From an uncultured Phascolarctobacterium sp. (lineage in GTDB: Bacteria > Bacillota > Negativicutes > Acidaminococcales > Acidaminococcaceae), in NCBI GenBank assembly GCA_949295115.1, contig CASFJU010000014.1:1-40107 (forward strand): a stretch of DNA of 40,107 nt. The letters run 5' to 3'. The notes below the pieces were generated by a model. It was not told the DNA's origin. It did no database searches and saw only the letters and a list, made by a program, of their open reading frames with translations. Each line of letters begins with the position of its first letter. The first letter of the stretch is position 1. Shown one piece after another: positions 7,907 to 16,716 of the stretch. The position numbers were made by a program, and so were the translations under genes.

Positions 7907-9118
7907 ATGTTAAGGGTTAATATCGTAGGCATCGGGCCGGGCAACCCCAAATTGTTAACCGGCGCAGCACGCGAAGCAATAGAACAGAGTACAATCTTAA
8001 TCGGCGATAAGCGTATGCTGGCAAATTTTGCGTCAGGCAAGCGCACTTATGACACCATTAAGACGGCAGAGATATGCAAGATTTGCAGCGAAGCCGATGC
8101 GGATAAGGATGTTGTCAGTGTACTCGTCAGCGGCGACGTGGGCTTTTTCAGCCTTGCCAAAACCATCAGCGGTAAGCTGCCGGATTGTGAGTGCGTGCGT
8201 TACTGCGGCATTAGCAGTTTAGTTTATTTTGCGCAGCTGTTGGAGATGAGCTGGGACGATGCCAAAATCGTCAGCATGCACGGGCGCAGGCAGAACTTTA
8301 TTGAAGCCGTTGCCCATAACAAAAAAGTGTTTGCCCTTACCGGCGGCGAAAACAGCCCGCAGGCGCTGTGTGCCAAATTGTGCGCGCATGGGCTTGGCGG
8401 CGTGACGGTTTACGTCGGCGAAAACCTTTCTTACGATGATGAAAAAGTAACCTGCCTGAAGGCGGAGGAAGGCGTGGAAAAAACATTCGGTTCTCTTTCC
8501 GTAATGATGATTATTAACGATGATGCCAAAGCCTTGGCTCATAACGTACACGGCTTGAGCGATGATTTGTTCATCCGCAGCAAAGTGCCGATGACGAAGC
8601 AGGAAATCCGCGCGGTATCCGTATCCAAACTGATGCCGCAGGAAACCGATGTTATTTACGATATCGGCGCAGGCACGGGCTCCTGTTCCATCGAGCTTGC
8701 CTTGCAGGCGAAACGCGGCATGGTTTATGCGTTTGAACGCAATCCTGAAGCGTTGGAACTGATTGAGAAGAATAAAGAGCTGTTCGGCGTGGAAAACCTG
8801 ACGGTTGTAGCAGGCGAGGCTTCGGAAAACCTTGAAGCAATGCCGGTGCCGGACTGTGTGTTTATCGGCGGAAGCGGCGGTAACCTGTGCAAAATGCTGG
8901 ACTGCATTTATAGCAAAAATGCAAACTGCCGCGTAGTGGTTAACGCCATTACCGTGGAAACTTTGATAGAAGTTGTTGAATATTACAAACAGCGCGAAGG
9001 TTATGCGCTGGACATTGTGAACGTATTTGCGGCGCGTGCCAAAAAGCTGGGCGCGTATAATCTGATGATGTCCCAGAACCCCGTTTATATTATGACGGTG
9101 TTAAAAAAGGGTGAGTAA
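7907..9118 (+). CDS. cbiET: Fused CbiE-CbiT: cobalt-precorrin-7 C5-methyltransferase / cobalt-precorrin-6B C15-methyltransferase (decarboxylating)
   Basis: This is a natural two-domain fusion of 403 residues. Residues ~1-200 are CbiE, a tetrapyrrole methylase with VNIVGIGPGNPKLLTGAA at the start and VSVLVSGDVGFFSLAKT near 65. Residues ~210-400 are CbiT, a Rossmann methyltransferase with SKVPMTKQEIRAVSVSKL, the SAM motif YDIGAGTGSCSIELA and CVFIGGSGGNL. Together they methylate C-5 and C-15 and remove the acetate carboxyl at C-12. The order E-then-T is that of aerobic CobL and of many Firmicutes fusions. A GAAGGTG ribosome site precedes the ATG. The two halves are separate genes in Salmonella. 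Confidence 0.96.
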   Translation: MLRVNIVGIGPGNPKLLTGAAREAIEQSTILIGDKRMLANFASGKRTYDTIKTAEICKICSEADADKDVVSVLVSGDVGFFSLAKTISGKLPDCECVRYCGISSLVYFAQLLEMSWDDAKIVSMHGRRQNFIEAVAHNKKVFALTGGENSPQALCAKLCAHGLGGVTVYVGENLSYDDEKVTCLKAEEGVEKTFGSLSVMMIINDDAKALAHNVHGLSDDLFIRSKVPMTKQEIRAVSVSKLMPQETDVIYDIGAGTGSCSIELALQAKRGMVYAFERNPEALELIEKNKELFGVENLTVVAGEASENLEAMPVPDCVFIGGSGGNLCKMLDCIYSKNANCRVVVNAITVETLIEVVEYYKQREGYALDIVNVFAARAKKLGAYNLMMSQNPVYIMTVLKKGE

Positions 9119-9119
9119 C

Positions 9120-10481
9120 ATGGCAGAACTGACTTTGCCGCGTTTTATGCTGGCTGCACCTGCCAGCGGCAGCGGCAAGACAACTTTAACCTGCGCGGTG
9201 CTGAAAGCGCTGATGAACAAGGGCTTGAAAACGGCGGCCTTTAAATCCGGACCTGATTATATCGACCCGATGTTCCATTCGCGCGTTATCGGCGCCAAGT
9301 CCCGCAATCTGGATTTGTTTATGCTGCCGGAGGAAACGGCAAAATACCTGCTGGCTAAAAACGGCAGGGACTGCGACATTGCCGTGCTGGAAGGCGCAAT
9401 GGGCTTTTTTGACGGCATGGGCACGACGCTGAAGGGCAGTGCCTACGATCTGGCACGCCTGACGCAGACGCCGGTAATTCTGGTTGTCAACGCCAAGGGC
9501 GCGGCGCTTTCCATAGCGGCGACGATTAACGGTTTTAAAAACTTCCGCAGCGATGTGCGCGTTGCCGGTGCGGTTTTAAACAACGTAACGGCGATGAGCT
9601 ACCTGTTTTATAAGGAAACCATCGAAAAAGAAACCGGCATCCCGCTGGTTGGCTACATGCCGCACATGGAAAACTGCAATTTTGAAAGCCGCCATCTGGG
9701 GCTTGTTACCGCCGCTGAAATTGAAGACTTGCAGAAGATTATCAGCCGTCTGGCGGAACAGGCGGAAAAGAGCATTGATTTTGACGCGCTGCTGAAAATT
9801 GCAAACAGCGCGCCTGCGCTGGCTTATACCGATATGCAGCAGCAGCGCCTTGCTAATGTAAAAATCGCCGTGGCGGAAGACAAAGCCTTTTGCTTTTATT
9901 ATCAGGACGCACTGGAACTTCTGGAAAGCCTCGGAGCGGAGCTTTTACCTTTCAGCCCGCTGACGGACAGCAAACTGCCTGATTGCGACGGTTTGTATCT
10001 GGGCGGCGGTTATCCGGAGCTTTACGCCAAGGAACTGCAGGATAACGAAAGCATGCGCCAAAGCATTAAATCCGCACTGGCGGCTGGTTTGCCGTGTATG
10101 GCGGAATGCGGCGGCTTTATGTATTTGATGGATTACTTCCGCGCCAAAAGCGGTGAAAAATTTGCGTGGGTGGGTGCCGTCAGCGGCGAAACCTACATGA
10201 CGGAACGCCTGAACCGTTTTGGCTACGTTACTTTAACCGCCAGGCGCGATAACCTGCTTTGCAAGGCTGGCGAAGGGATTAACGGGCACGAGTTCCATTA
10301 TTCCGACAGCACTAATAACGGTGATACCTTTGCTGTTGCCAAGGCGTCCGGCACTAAAGAGTGGGAGGCGGTTTATACAACGCCGAACCTTTACGCTGGT
10401 TACCCGCATGTGCATTTGTGGGGGAACCCGCAGTTTGCGCAAAATTTTGTTAAAGCCTGCGAGGCTTACAAAAATAAATGA
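9120..10481 (+). CDS. cbiA: Cobyrinate a,c-diamide synthase CbiA
   Basis: CbiA amidates the a- and c-carboxylates of cobyrinic acid using ATP and glutamine. The 453-residue protein has an N-terminal P-loop (APASGSGKTTL, residues 14-24), the AFKSGPDYIDPMFH motif, VLEGAMGFFDGM, and a C-terminal class I glutamine amidotransferase domain with LYLGGGYPELYAKEL and the nucleophile Cys330 in MAECGGFMYL; the catalytic His is in the terminal YPHVHLWGNP. I prefer the ATG at 9120, with AGGGTGAG just upstream, over a GTG at 9111 that lies inside that site. It follows cbiET without a real gap. The two-domain length is normal. Confidence 0.96.
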   Translation: MAELTLPRFMLAAPASGSGKTTLTCAVLKALMNKGLKTAAFKSGPDYIDPMFHSRVIGAKSRNLDLFMLPEETAKYLLAKNGRDCDIAVLEGAMGFFDGMGTTLKGSAYDLARLTQTPVILVVNAKGAALSIAATINGFKNFRSDVRVAGAVLNNVTAMSYLFYKETIEKETGIPLVGYMPHMENCNFESRHLGLVTAAEIEDLQKIISRLAEQAEKSIDFDALLKIANSAPALAYTDMQQQRLANVKIAVAEDKAFCFYYQDALELLESLGAELLPFSPLTDSKLPDCDGLYLGGGYPELYAKELQDNESMRQSIKSALAAGLPCMAECGGFMYLMDYFRAKSGEKFAWVGAVSGETYMTERLNRFGYVTLTARRDNLLCKAGEGINGHEFHYSDSTNNGDTFAVAKASGTKEWEAVYTTPNLYAGYPHVHLWGNPQFAQNFVKACEAYKNK

Positions 10482-10507
10482 TTGTTTGATGATGAAGGGT
10501 TTGTAGT

Positions 10508-11479
10508 ATGGTTCTTTTAACTGCGATTATTTTGGGGTTTGTTTTAGATTTGCTTTTTGGCGACCCGCGCTGGCTGCCTCACCCGATTTGCTTTATCGGC
10601 AAGCTGATAAGCGTAACGGAAAAAGTGCTGCGCCGCTTTACCGGCGAAAAGCCGGAAGGCCTGTTGATGGGCGGGTTTATGCTGGTGGTAATTGTGCTGG
10701 GCGTAAGCTTTGCCGTGCCGTATTTTATCCTGCATTTTGCGGAAATGTACAGCCCGGTGCTGGCATTTATCATCGAAACCTTTATGTTCTACCAGATTTT
10801 TGCCATGCGTTCGCTGAAAGAAGCAGCCATGCAGGTGTGCGACGCTTTGCAGGCAGGCGACCTGCCGGAAGCACGTAAAAAACTATCGTGGATTGTAGGG
10901 CGCGATACGGCAGAACTGACGGAAGAAGAAGTTGCCAAAGCCGCTGTGGAAACTGTGGCGGAAAACACTTCCGACGGCGTAATTGCGCCGATGCTGTTCA
11001 TGTTTATCGGCGGCGCGCCGCTGGCATTTTTGTATAAAGCAATCAACACCATGGATTCCATGGTTGGCTATAAAAACGATAAGTATCTGTATTTCGGGCG
11101 CTGCGCAGCCAAGCTGGACGACGTCGCCAATTTTATACCGGCGCGTGTTTCCGGTCTTTTAATGGTAGCGGCGGCGTATTTCCTCAATATGGATGCGGCA
11201 GGCTCGTGGCGCATTTTTAAACGCGACAGGCGGCATCATTTAAGCCCCAACTCGGCCATGACGGAATCGGCGGCAGCCGGTGCGCTTGGCATTAAGCTGG
11301 GCGGCGGGCATTTTTACTTTGGCAAATGGGTGCCGAAGGATACCATTGGCGACGAGCTGAAAAAGACCGACGCCGGTGATATTGTAAAAATGAACGGCCT
11401 GATGTATATGACCTGCATTTTAAGCATTTTAAGCTTTTCGCTTGTTTATTTGATTAAGATATTTTTAATTGGAGAGTAA
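10508..11479 (+). CDS. cbiB: Adenosylcobinamide-phosphate synthase CbiB
   Basis: CbiB is the membrane enzyme that attaches (R)-1-amino-2-propanol O-phosphate to adenosylcobyric acid. It is 323 residues long, with hydrophobic spans at about 3-20, 55-80, 85-105, 160-180, 215-235 and a final one at 300-320. Family motifs are FGDPRWLPHPICFIGKLI near the start, RDTAELTEEEV, ETVAENTSDGVIAPMLF, INTMDSMVGYKNDKY and LSPNSAMTESAAAGALG. It needs the product of CobD, encoded immediately downstream (3-base gap), so the pair make and use the aminopropanol linker. The ATG has a weak AAGGG site about ten bases upstream. Confidence 0.96.
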   Translation: MVLLTAIILGFVLDLLFGDPRWLPHPICFIGKLISVTEKVLRRFTGEKPEGLLMGGFMLVVIVLGVSFAVPYFILHFAEMYSPVLAFIIETFMFYQIFAMRSLKEAAMQVCDALQAGDLPEARKKLSWIVGRDTAELTEEEVAKAAVETVAENTSDGVIAPMLFMFIGGAPLAFLYKAINTMDSMVGYKNDKYLYFGRCAAKLDDVANFIPARVSGLLMVAAAYFLNMDAAGSWRIFKRDRRHHLSPNSAMTESAAAGALGIKLGGGHFYFGKWVPKDTIGDELKKTDAGDIVKMNGLMYMTCILSILSFSLVYLIKIFLIGE

Positions 11480-11482
11480 AGC

Positions 11483-12559
11483 ATGTATACCTATGTGCAC
11501 GGCGGCGATGTTTACACCGCGAGCGGTAAAAACAACATAGTGGACTATTCGGCAAACATTAACCCGCTGGGGCTGCCGCAGTCCGTTAAAAAGGCGATTG
11601 TAAAATCCCTTAACGGCTGCGTGGATTACCCCGACCCGTTTTGCCGCCGTTTAAGTGCTAAATTAGCAAAATTTTTAGCCGTGCCGCAGGACTATATATT
11701 TTTCAGCAACGGCGCCGCCGATGTGCTGTTTAAGCTGGCACTGGCACTGCGCCCCAAAAAAGCGCTGCTTTTGGCACCGACCTTTGCCGATTACGAAAAG
11801 GCGCTGCGCAGCGTGGACTGTGACATTTGCTATTACCTTTTGCAGGAGGCGCACGGTTTTGAGCCGCAGCCCGATATTTTAAAGCAGCTGACGGCGGACC
11901 TGGACATGGTTGTTATCTGCAACCCCAATAACCCGACCGGAAAGCTGATTGACAAGGCGCTGCTGGAGCAACTTATTGCAAAATGCAAACAGCTTAACAT
12001 CCGCATTTTAATTGACGAATGCTTTATGGATTTTGTGGCGGAAGAAAAAGCGTACAGCATGGTGCCGCTGCTTGCCGCCAACAAACAGCTTGTTATTTTA
12101 AAGGCGTTTACCAAAACCTATGCCATGCCGGGCTTGCGCCTTGGCTATTGCCTTACGGCAGATGAAGCTTTAGTGCTGCGCCTGCACGAAGTAGGGCAGG
12201 ACTGGAACGTATCGACACCGGCGCAGGAGGCAGGCATTGCCGCGCTTGACGAAACGGCATACGTTGCCAGAGCCAAAGCGCTGATTGCCAAAGAACGCCG
12301 TTATTTAACTAATGTGCTGCAAAAATGCGGCGCAGCAACTTACGGTTCGGAAGCGAACTACATCTTTTTTAAAATGCCGCAGCCTCTGGATTTAAAGGAG
12401 CAGCTTGCAAATAAGGGCTTTTTAATCCGCAGCTGCGCCAATTACCATAATTTACAGGGCAATTACTACCGCATTGCCGTTAAAAGGCATGCGGACAACA
12501 TGAGATTTGCCAAAGCATTAAAGGAAGTACACAATGCACTCATTGATGGTGATAATTGA
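11483..12559 (+). CDS. cobD: L-threonine-O-3-phosphate decarboxylase CobD
   Basis: CobD is a pyridoxal-phosphate enzyme of the class I/II aminotransferase fold that decarboxylates threonine phosphate to (R)-1-amino-2-propanol O-phosphate for the nucleotide loop. Among its 358 residues are the start HGGDVYTASG, DYSANINPLGLP, FSNGAADVLFKLA, ICNPNNPTGKLID, and the PLP-lysine motif AFTKTYAMPGLRLGY with Lys211. The HGG plus SANINPLG start separates CobD from histidinol-phosphate aminotransferase (HisC), the main alternative. GGAGAG precedes the ATG. The 3' end overlaps the next gene by 26 bases. Confidence 0.94.
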   Translation: MYTYVHGGDVYTASGKNNIVDYSANINPLGLPQSVKKAIVKSLNGCVDYPDPFCRRLSAKLAKFLAVPQDYIFFSNGAADVLFKLALALRPKKALLLAPTFADYEKALRSVDCDICYYLLQEAHGFEPQPDILKQLTADLDMVVICNPNNPTGKLIDKALLEQLIAKCKQLNIRILIDECFMDFVAEEKAYSMVPLLAANKQLVILKAFTKTYAMPGLRLGYCLTADEALVLRLHEVGQDWNVSTPAQEAGIAALDETAYVARAKALIAKERRYLTNVLQKCGAATYGSEANYIFFKMPQPLDLKEQLANKGFLIRSCANYHNLQGNYYRIAVKRHADNMRFAKALKEVHNALIDGDN

Positions 12560-13664
12560 CGGTTTGGGCGACGACCCGATACCGCAGTTTGGCGGCAAAA
12601 CGCCGTTTGAATTTGCCTCACATCCGAATATTGATAAACTGCTGGAACGCGGTATTTACAGCGAGATAAGCATCTGCGGCAATGACTTTGCGGCAGAAAG
12701 TTTAGGCTGCATTTTGCGCCTCTTGGGCGTGGAGCAGAAGGATTTTCCGCTGAACCGTGCGTATCTGGAGCTTTTGGCCAACGGGCGCGACATCAGCGAA
12801 TACGAAATGGTGTTGCGCTGCAACCTTGCTTCGGTTGACGCTGACGGCAGGCTGGTATCATTTAATGCCATGGGGCTTACGCCCGATGAAATGGCGAAAG
12901 CTGCCGCCATCTGTAACGAGCTGTGGCAGGGCATTGAGTTCATGCACCTGTCGGAATACCGCAACCTGCTGATATTGGACAATGACCAGCAGATTCTGCA
13001 TAACTGCAAAATCGCGCCGCCGCATGAAAGCATGGGGCAGAATTTTGATAAGCTTTTGAGCGATTTAAAAAGTAAATCGCTGCTTTTAAAAACTTTTATA
13101 GAAGAAACTACGGCGAAGCTGAAACCTTTTGCACGAAACGGCGTCAGCTACCGCATTTACCCGTGGGGCGCATCGGAGCGTAAGGTGCTGCCTTCGTTTG
13201 AAAGTTTGCATAATATCCGCGGGGCGGCAGTGTGCAAGGCGGAGATTGTACGCGGCATTGCCCGCGCGCTGAACATGCCTGCACCGGTGCTGCCGGGCAC
13301 AACGGCAGATATTGATACCGATATCAGCGCCAAGGCAGGGCAGACGCTGCAATTTTTGCAGGATTACGATTTTGTGCTTGCGCATTTTAACGGCAGCGAT
13401 GAAGCCGCACACCGTTACGATTACAAGGGCAAAGCAGATTTTATCGCGCGCATTGATAAGGAATTTATCGGCGCGGTGCTGCAAAACGTAAAACAGCCGT
13501 TGAAAATACTTATCTGCGGCGACCATGTAACCAGCTGCGTTACCGGTAAGCACAGCGCAGGCAAAGTGCCGGTGGTGGCAGCCGTAATTAACAGTGATGA
13601 CAATGCGCCGGAAATTGGCGCTTACCATGATATACACAAATTTTTAATGGGAGCGAGTGATTAA
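12534..13664 (+). CDS. ApgM-like metalloenzyme embedded in the cobalamin operon
   Basis: This 376-residue alkaline-phosphatase-superfamily protein is closest in pattern to archaeal-type cofactor-independent phosphoglycerate mutases (ApgM). Visible motifs are the metal-binding [12 protein letters not shown] (Asp near residue 9), a Ser in [13 protein letters not shown] at the usual nucleophile place, [17 protein letters not shown] (the conserved DEA-x-H) and [21 protein letters not shown] (the D-H...HS...VP motif). All metal ligands seem intact, so it should be active. Its start lies 26 bases inside cobD, after a GGAAG site, and its end overlaps cbiP. That position argues for a cobalamin role. 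Removal of phosphate from alpha-ribazole-5'-phosphate or adenosylcobalamin-5'-phosphate is my inference: no CobC or CobZ is in the operon. A glycolytic mutase is the alternative. Confidence 0.85.
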   Translation: MHSLMVIIDGLGDDPIPQFGGKTPFEFASHPNIDKLLERGIYSEISICGNDFAAESLGCILRLLGVEQKDFPLNRAYLELLANGRDISEYEMVLRCNLASVDADGRLVSFNAMGLTPDEMAKAAAICNELWQGIEFMHLSEYRNLLILDNDQQILHNCKIAPPHESMGQNFDKLLSDLKSKSLLLKTFIEETTAKLKPFARNGVSYRIYPWGASERKVLPSFESLHNIRGAAVCKAEIVRGIARALNMPAPVLPGTTADIDTDISAKAGQTLQFLQDYDFVLAHFNGSDEAAHRYDYKGKADFIARIDKEFIGAVLQNVKQPLKILICGDHVTSCVTGKHSAGKVPVVAAVINSDDNAPEIGAYHDIHKFLMGASD

Positions 13665-13665
13665 C

Positions 13666-15186
13666 GTGGCCAAAACAATAATGGTTCAGGGAACAATGTC
13701 AAATGCAGGCAAAAGCCTTGTAACGGCGGGGCTGTGCCGTGTGTTCAACCAGGACGGCTATAAGGTGGCGCCGTTCAAATCGCAGAACATGGCCCTTAAC
13801 TCTTTTATAACGCGCACCGGCGCGGAAATGGGCAGGGCACAGGTGGTGCAGGCCGAAGCTGCCAACATTGAGCCTGACGTTGCCATGAACCCGATTCTGC
13901 TGAAACCGACCAGCGATTGCGGTTCGCAGGTTATCGTCAACGGCGAGCCGATTGGCACGATGACGGCAGCAGAATATTTTAAAATGAAGCATACCTTAAA
14001 GCCGGAAATTATGAAAGCTTTTAACGGGCTTGCGGATAAAAACGATATCATCGTTATCGAAGGTGCGGGCAGCCCGGCGGAAATCAATATCAAAACGGAC
14101 GACATCGTAAATATGGGTATGGCAAAAATGGCAAATGCGCCTGTCCTGCTCGTGGCGGATATCGACCGCGGCGGCGTGTTCGCTTCCATTTACGGTACGC
14201 TGATGCTGCTTGAGCCGGAAGAACGCGCCATGGTAAAAGGCGTAATCATCAACAAATTCCGCGGCGACGTGGAAATTCTGCGCCCCGGTTTGAAAATGAT
14301 TGAAGAAAAAACGGGCGTGCCTGTTATCGGTGTTGTGCCGATGCTGCATGTCGATATTGAAGACGAGGACAGCCTGTCCGAGCGCCTGACGGAGCATACC
14401 GAGGTTAAAGCCGTCGATATCGCCGTTGTGCGTATCCCGCGTATGTCCAACTACACCGATTTTAACGTGTTTGAACTTATCCCGGGCGTATCGCTGCGCT
14501 ATGTAGATAAGGTGCAGGATTTAAAAAATCCGGATATGATTATCATTCCGGGTACTAAAAACACCATCGGCGACCTTAAATGGCTGCGCCAGAGCGGCTT
14601 TGAAGCCGAAATCCTGAAGCACGCCAGCAAAGGCACGGTTATTTTCGGCGTTTGCGGCGGTTACCAGATGCTGGGCAAAAACCTCAGCGACCCGTACGGC
14701 GTTGAAGAAGGCGGCGACACCGCCGGTATCGGCCTGCTGGACGTTGAAACAATCTTCGCCGAAAAGAAACGCACTATCCGCGTGGACGGCCACTTCGGCA
14801 AAGTGCAGGGCGTTTTTGCAAACCTCAGCGGCAAGGAATTTTACGGCTATGAAATCCATTCCGGCGTAACCGAATTTGATAAAGCCAATGCGCTGACACA
14901 GATGCAGCCGATTTACGAAGAAGGCGGCGTAATGCCGGAGGGCGCTCAGCATGTTGAAGGCGTAATGAATGTTTACGGCACTTACGTACACGGCATTTTT
15001 GACAGCGAAGGCGTGGCTGCCGCTGTTGTGGAAGCACTGCTTGCCAAAAAAGGCATGAGCAGCGACGACATCAAAGTCATCAATTTTGACGAGTACAAAA
15101 AACAGCAGTACGATATTCTGGCGGATAATATCAGAAAGAATATCGACATGCAGAAGGTTTACGAAATTTTAGAGGCCGGTGTTTAA
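13666..15186 (+). CDS. cbiP: Adenosylcobyric acid synthase CbiP
   Basis: CbiP performs the four remaining glutamine- and ATP-dependent amidations (b, d, e, g) that turn adenosylcobyrinate diamide into cobyric acid. The 506-residue protein begins [17 protein letters not shown], the family's P-loop. It continues with [36 protein letters not shown] and a C-terminal glutaminase with the nucleophile Cys330 in [11 protein letters not shown] and catalytic His in [11 protein letters not shown] choose GTG 13666, which gives the family-typical N-terminus; GTG 13657 would sit only three bases after GGGAG. Either start overlaps or abuts the stop of the ApgM-like gene. Length is normal. Confidence 0.96.
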   Translation: MAKTIMVQGTMSNAGKSLVTAGLCRVFNQDGYKVAPFKSQNMALNSFITRTGAEMGRAQVVQAEAANIEPDVAMNPILLKPTSDCGSQVIVNGEPIGTMTAAEYFKMKHTLKPEIMKAFNGLADKNDIIVIEGAGSPAEINIKTDDIVNMGMAKMANAPVLLVADIDRGGVFASIYGTLMLLEPEERAMVKGVIINKFRGDVEILRPGLKMIEEKTGVPVIGVVPMLHVDIEDEDSLSERLTEHTEVKAVDIAVVRIPRMSNYTDFNVFELIPGVSLRYVDKVQDLKNPDMIIIPGTKNTIGDLKWLRQSGFEAEILKHASKGTVIFGVCGGYQMLGKNLSDPYGVEEGGDTAGIGLLDVETIFAEKKRTIRVDGHFGKVQGVFANLSGKEFYGYEIHSGVTEFDKANALTQMQPIYEEGGVMPEGAQHVEGVMNVYGTYVHGIFDSEGVAAAVVEALLAKKGMSSDDIKVINFDEYKKQQYDILADNIRKNIDMQKVYEILEAGV

Positions 15187-15187
15187 G

Positions 15188-15712
15188 ATGTTTGGTTTAA
15201 CACATATTTACTGCGGCGACGGCAAGGGCAAAACAACAGCTGCCGTCGGGCTGGCGGTGCGCTGCGCCGGGCGCGGCAATAAAGTGCTGCTGGTGCAGTT
15301 TTTAAAAAGCCGCGACAGCGGCGAACTGTATTCGCTGGCCAAATTGCCGGATATTGAAGTTATGCGCGGCAAGGAAAGCAAAAAATTCACCTTTCAGATG
15401 AACGACGAGGAAAAACACGCACTGCTGCTTGAACATAACAAAATGTTTGACATGGTGCTGGCAAAAGTACGCAGCGGCAATTATGCGCTGCTGGTGCTGG
15501 ATGAAGTTATCGGCGCAATTAACGCCAAAGTATTTGACGAAAACAGGCTGATTGAATTTTTGCTGAACAAGCCGGAAAACCTGGAAGTGGTTATGAGCGG
15601 TCGCAACCCGTCCGCCAGACTGATAGAGCTTGCCGATTACGTATCGGAAGTGCGCAAGGTAAAACACCCGATGGACAAGGGCATTATGGCGCGCGAAGGC
15701 ATTGAAAAGTAA
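15188..15712 (+). CDS. cobO: Cob(I)yrinic acid a,c-diamide adenosyltransferase
   Basis: This corrinoid adenosyltransferase (CobA/CobO/BtuR family) moves the 5'-deoxyadenosyl group from ATP to reduced cobalt. The 174-residue protein has the near-N-terminal P-loop YCGDGKGKTTAAVGLAVR, LLVQFLKS, the NYALLVLDEVIGAIN Walker-B-like stretch, VVMSGRNPS and the closing YVSEVRKVKHPMDKG. The ATG at 15188 yields the family-typical start; a GTG at 15179 overlapping cbiP is possible and slightly closer to AGAGG. It is distinct from PduO and EutT types. It supplies the adenosyl group for the intermediates handled by CbiP and CbiB. cbiC follows after 12 bases. Confidence 0.95.
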   Translation: MFGLTHIYCGDGKGKTTAAVGLAVRCAGRGNKVLLVQFLKSRDSGELYSLAKLPDIEVMRGKESKKFTFQMNDEEKHALLLEHNKMFDMVLAKVRSGNYALLVLDEVIGAINAKVFDENRLIEFLLNKPENLEVVMSGRNPSARLIELADYVSEVRKVKHPMDKGIMAREGIEK

Positions 15713-15724
15713 CAGGAGGAAATT

Positions 15725-16351
15725 ATGAAATTACAAAACGTACTGCCTGCGGATATTGAAAAACGCAGCATGGAAATTATCGGTGAAGAACTGGGCGAAC
15801 TGCAAATCGACCCGGAAAAACTGAGCATTGTTAAGCGCGTTATCCATACCTCGGCAGATTTTGACTACGCACGCAACATGCGCTTTTCCGAAGGCGCTGT
15901 TGAAAAAGCGCTGGAGGCTTTGAAAAACGGCGCAACAATTGTTACCGATACAAATATGGCCTGCACCGGCATCAATAAAATGGGGCTGGCAAAGCTGGGC
16001 GCAAAAGCAGTTTGCTTTATGGCAGACCCGGACGTGGCAGCGCGTGCCAAAGAAGCTGGCAGCACCCGTGCGGCAGCCTGCATGGAAAAAGCCTGCACCG
16101 TTGAAGGGCCGGTTATCATCGCCGTTGGCAATGCGCCGACTGCGCTGGTACGCCTTGACGAGCTGGTAAAGGAAGGCAAAATCAAACCGGCGCTGGTTAT
16201 CGGCGTGCCGGTCGGCTTTGTTAATGTTGTGGAATCCAAGGAAATCATCATGCAGACCGGCGTGCCTTACATCGTCGCCGTTGGCCGCAAGGGCGGCAGC
16301 AATGTGGCGGCGGCTATATGCAACGCGCTTATTTACAAGCTGACGCGATAA
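15725..16351 (+). CDS. cbiC: Cobalt-precorrin-8 methylmutase CbiC
   Basis: CbiC moves the methyl group from C-11 to C-12 of cobalt-precorrin-8 to give cobyrinic acid, substrate of CbiA. Its 208 residues include VIHTSADFDYARNMRFSEGAV with the catalytic histidine, GATIVTDTNMACTGINK, MEKACTVEGPVIIAVGNAPTAL (in part) and the GVPVGFVNVVESKE and GRKGGSNVAAAICNAL motifs; this is a full-length, well-kept CbiC. A strong AGGAGG site stands 6-7 bases before the ATG. It is the last gene of the operon; the -35 of the tRNA promoter begins 6 bases after its stop, and no separate terminator is visible between them. Confidence 0.97.
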   Translation: MKLQNVLPADIEKRSMEIIGEELGELQIDPEKLSIVKRVIHTSADFDYARNMRFSEGAVEKALEALKNGATIVTDTNMACTGINKMGLAKLGAKAVCFMADPDVAARAKEAGSTRAAACMEKACTVEGPVIIAVGNAPTALVRLDELVKEGKIKPALVIGVPVGFVNVVESKEIIMQTGVPYIVAVGRKGGSNVAAAICNALIYKLTR

Positions 16352-16356
16352 AATTA

Positions 16357-16385
16357 TTGACATCACTGCGATAAAAGATTATAAT
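16357..16385 (+). promoter_or_regulatory. Consensus promoter of tRNA-Asn
   Basis: A perfect TTGACA (16357-16362), a 17-base spacer and a perfect TATAAT (16380-16385) form a full consensus sigma-70-type promoter, as expected for a stable-RNA gene. It starts just after the cbiC stop codon. Confidence 0.9.
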
Positions 16386-16402
16386 AACTTTTGTCAACAA
16401 AT

Positions 16403-16478
16403 TCCCCGATAGTTCAGCCGGTAGAACACCTGACTGTTAATCAGGGCGTCGTAGGTTCGAGTCCTACTCGGGGAGCCA
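16403..16478 (+). tRNA. tRNA-Asn (anticodon GUU)
   Basis: The acceptor arms TCCCCGA (16403-16409) and TCGGGGA (16468-16474) pair fully. The anticodon stem CCTGA/TCAGG encloses the loop CTGTTAA with GTT at 16436-16438, the T-arm carries GGTTCGAGTCC, and CCA is encoded (16476-16478). The D-arm has AGTTCAGCCGGTAGAAC. It is a single-gene transcription unit with its own promoter and a following hairpin. It marks the left border of an AT-rich insertion. Confidence 0.97.
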
Positions 16479-16487
16479 AAACATACT

Positions 16488-16511
16488 GCCTCGAACATTT
16501 ATGTTCGGGGC
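16488..16511 (+). terminator. Hairpin after tRNA-Asn
   Basis: GCCTCGAACAT (16488-16498) pairs with ATGTTCGGGGC (16501-16511), with one G-U pair, followed only by TTTAAC. It is a strong stem with a short T-run, so a likely but modest intrinsic terminator. Confidence 0.65.
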
Positions 16512-16716
16512 TTTAACATATTTATAATTATATAATATTGTTAGAGATAGATGGAGTTAAATGTAAAGTAATGAAATAAATTATAATTTTAATATATTAA
16601 AATTATTAAAAATTGGTTTATTTCTTATATTATACTTAAATGGATTATATCAAAAATAAAAAATGATTTGAAAGTTATGATATAATAGAATTAAGTTCAT
16701 GATGTGAGGATTTATT
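16512..16716. other. AT-rich spacer before the ATPase-nuclease pair
   Basis: This 205-base stretch is almost wholly A and T and holds no reading frame of note. TATAAT at 16681-16686 is the best -10 for the following gene, but no acceptable -35 lies 16-18 bases upstream. No copy of the tRNA 3' end or other direct repeat marking an integration point was found here or after the pair. Confidence 0.5.

Noticed and set aside
11483..12559. Histidinol-phosphate aminotransferase (HisC) for the PLP enzyme
   Set aside because: The HGGDVY start, SANINPLG motif and position next to cbiB fit CobD threonine-phosphate decarboxylase; no histidine genes are nearby.
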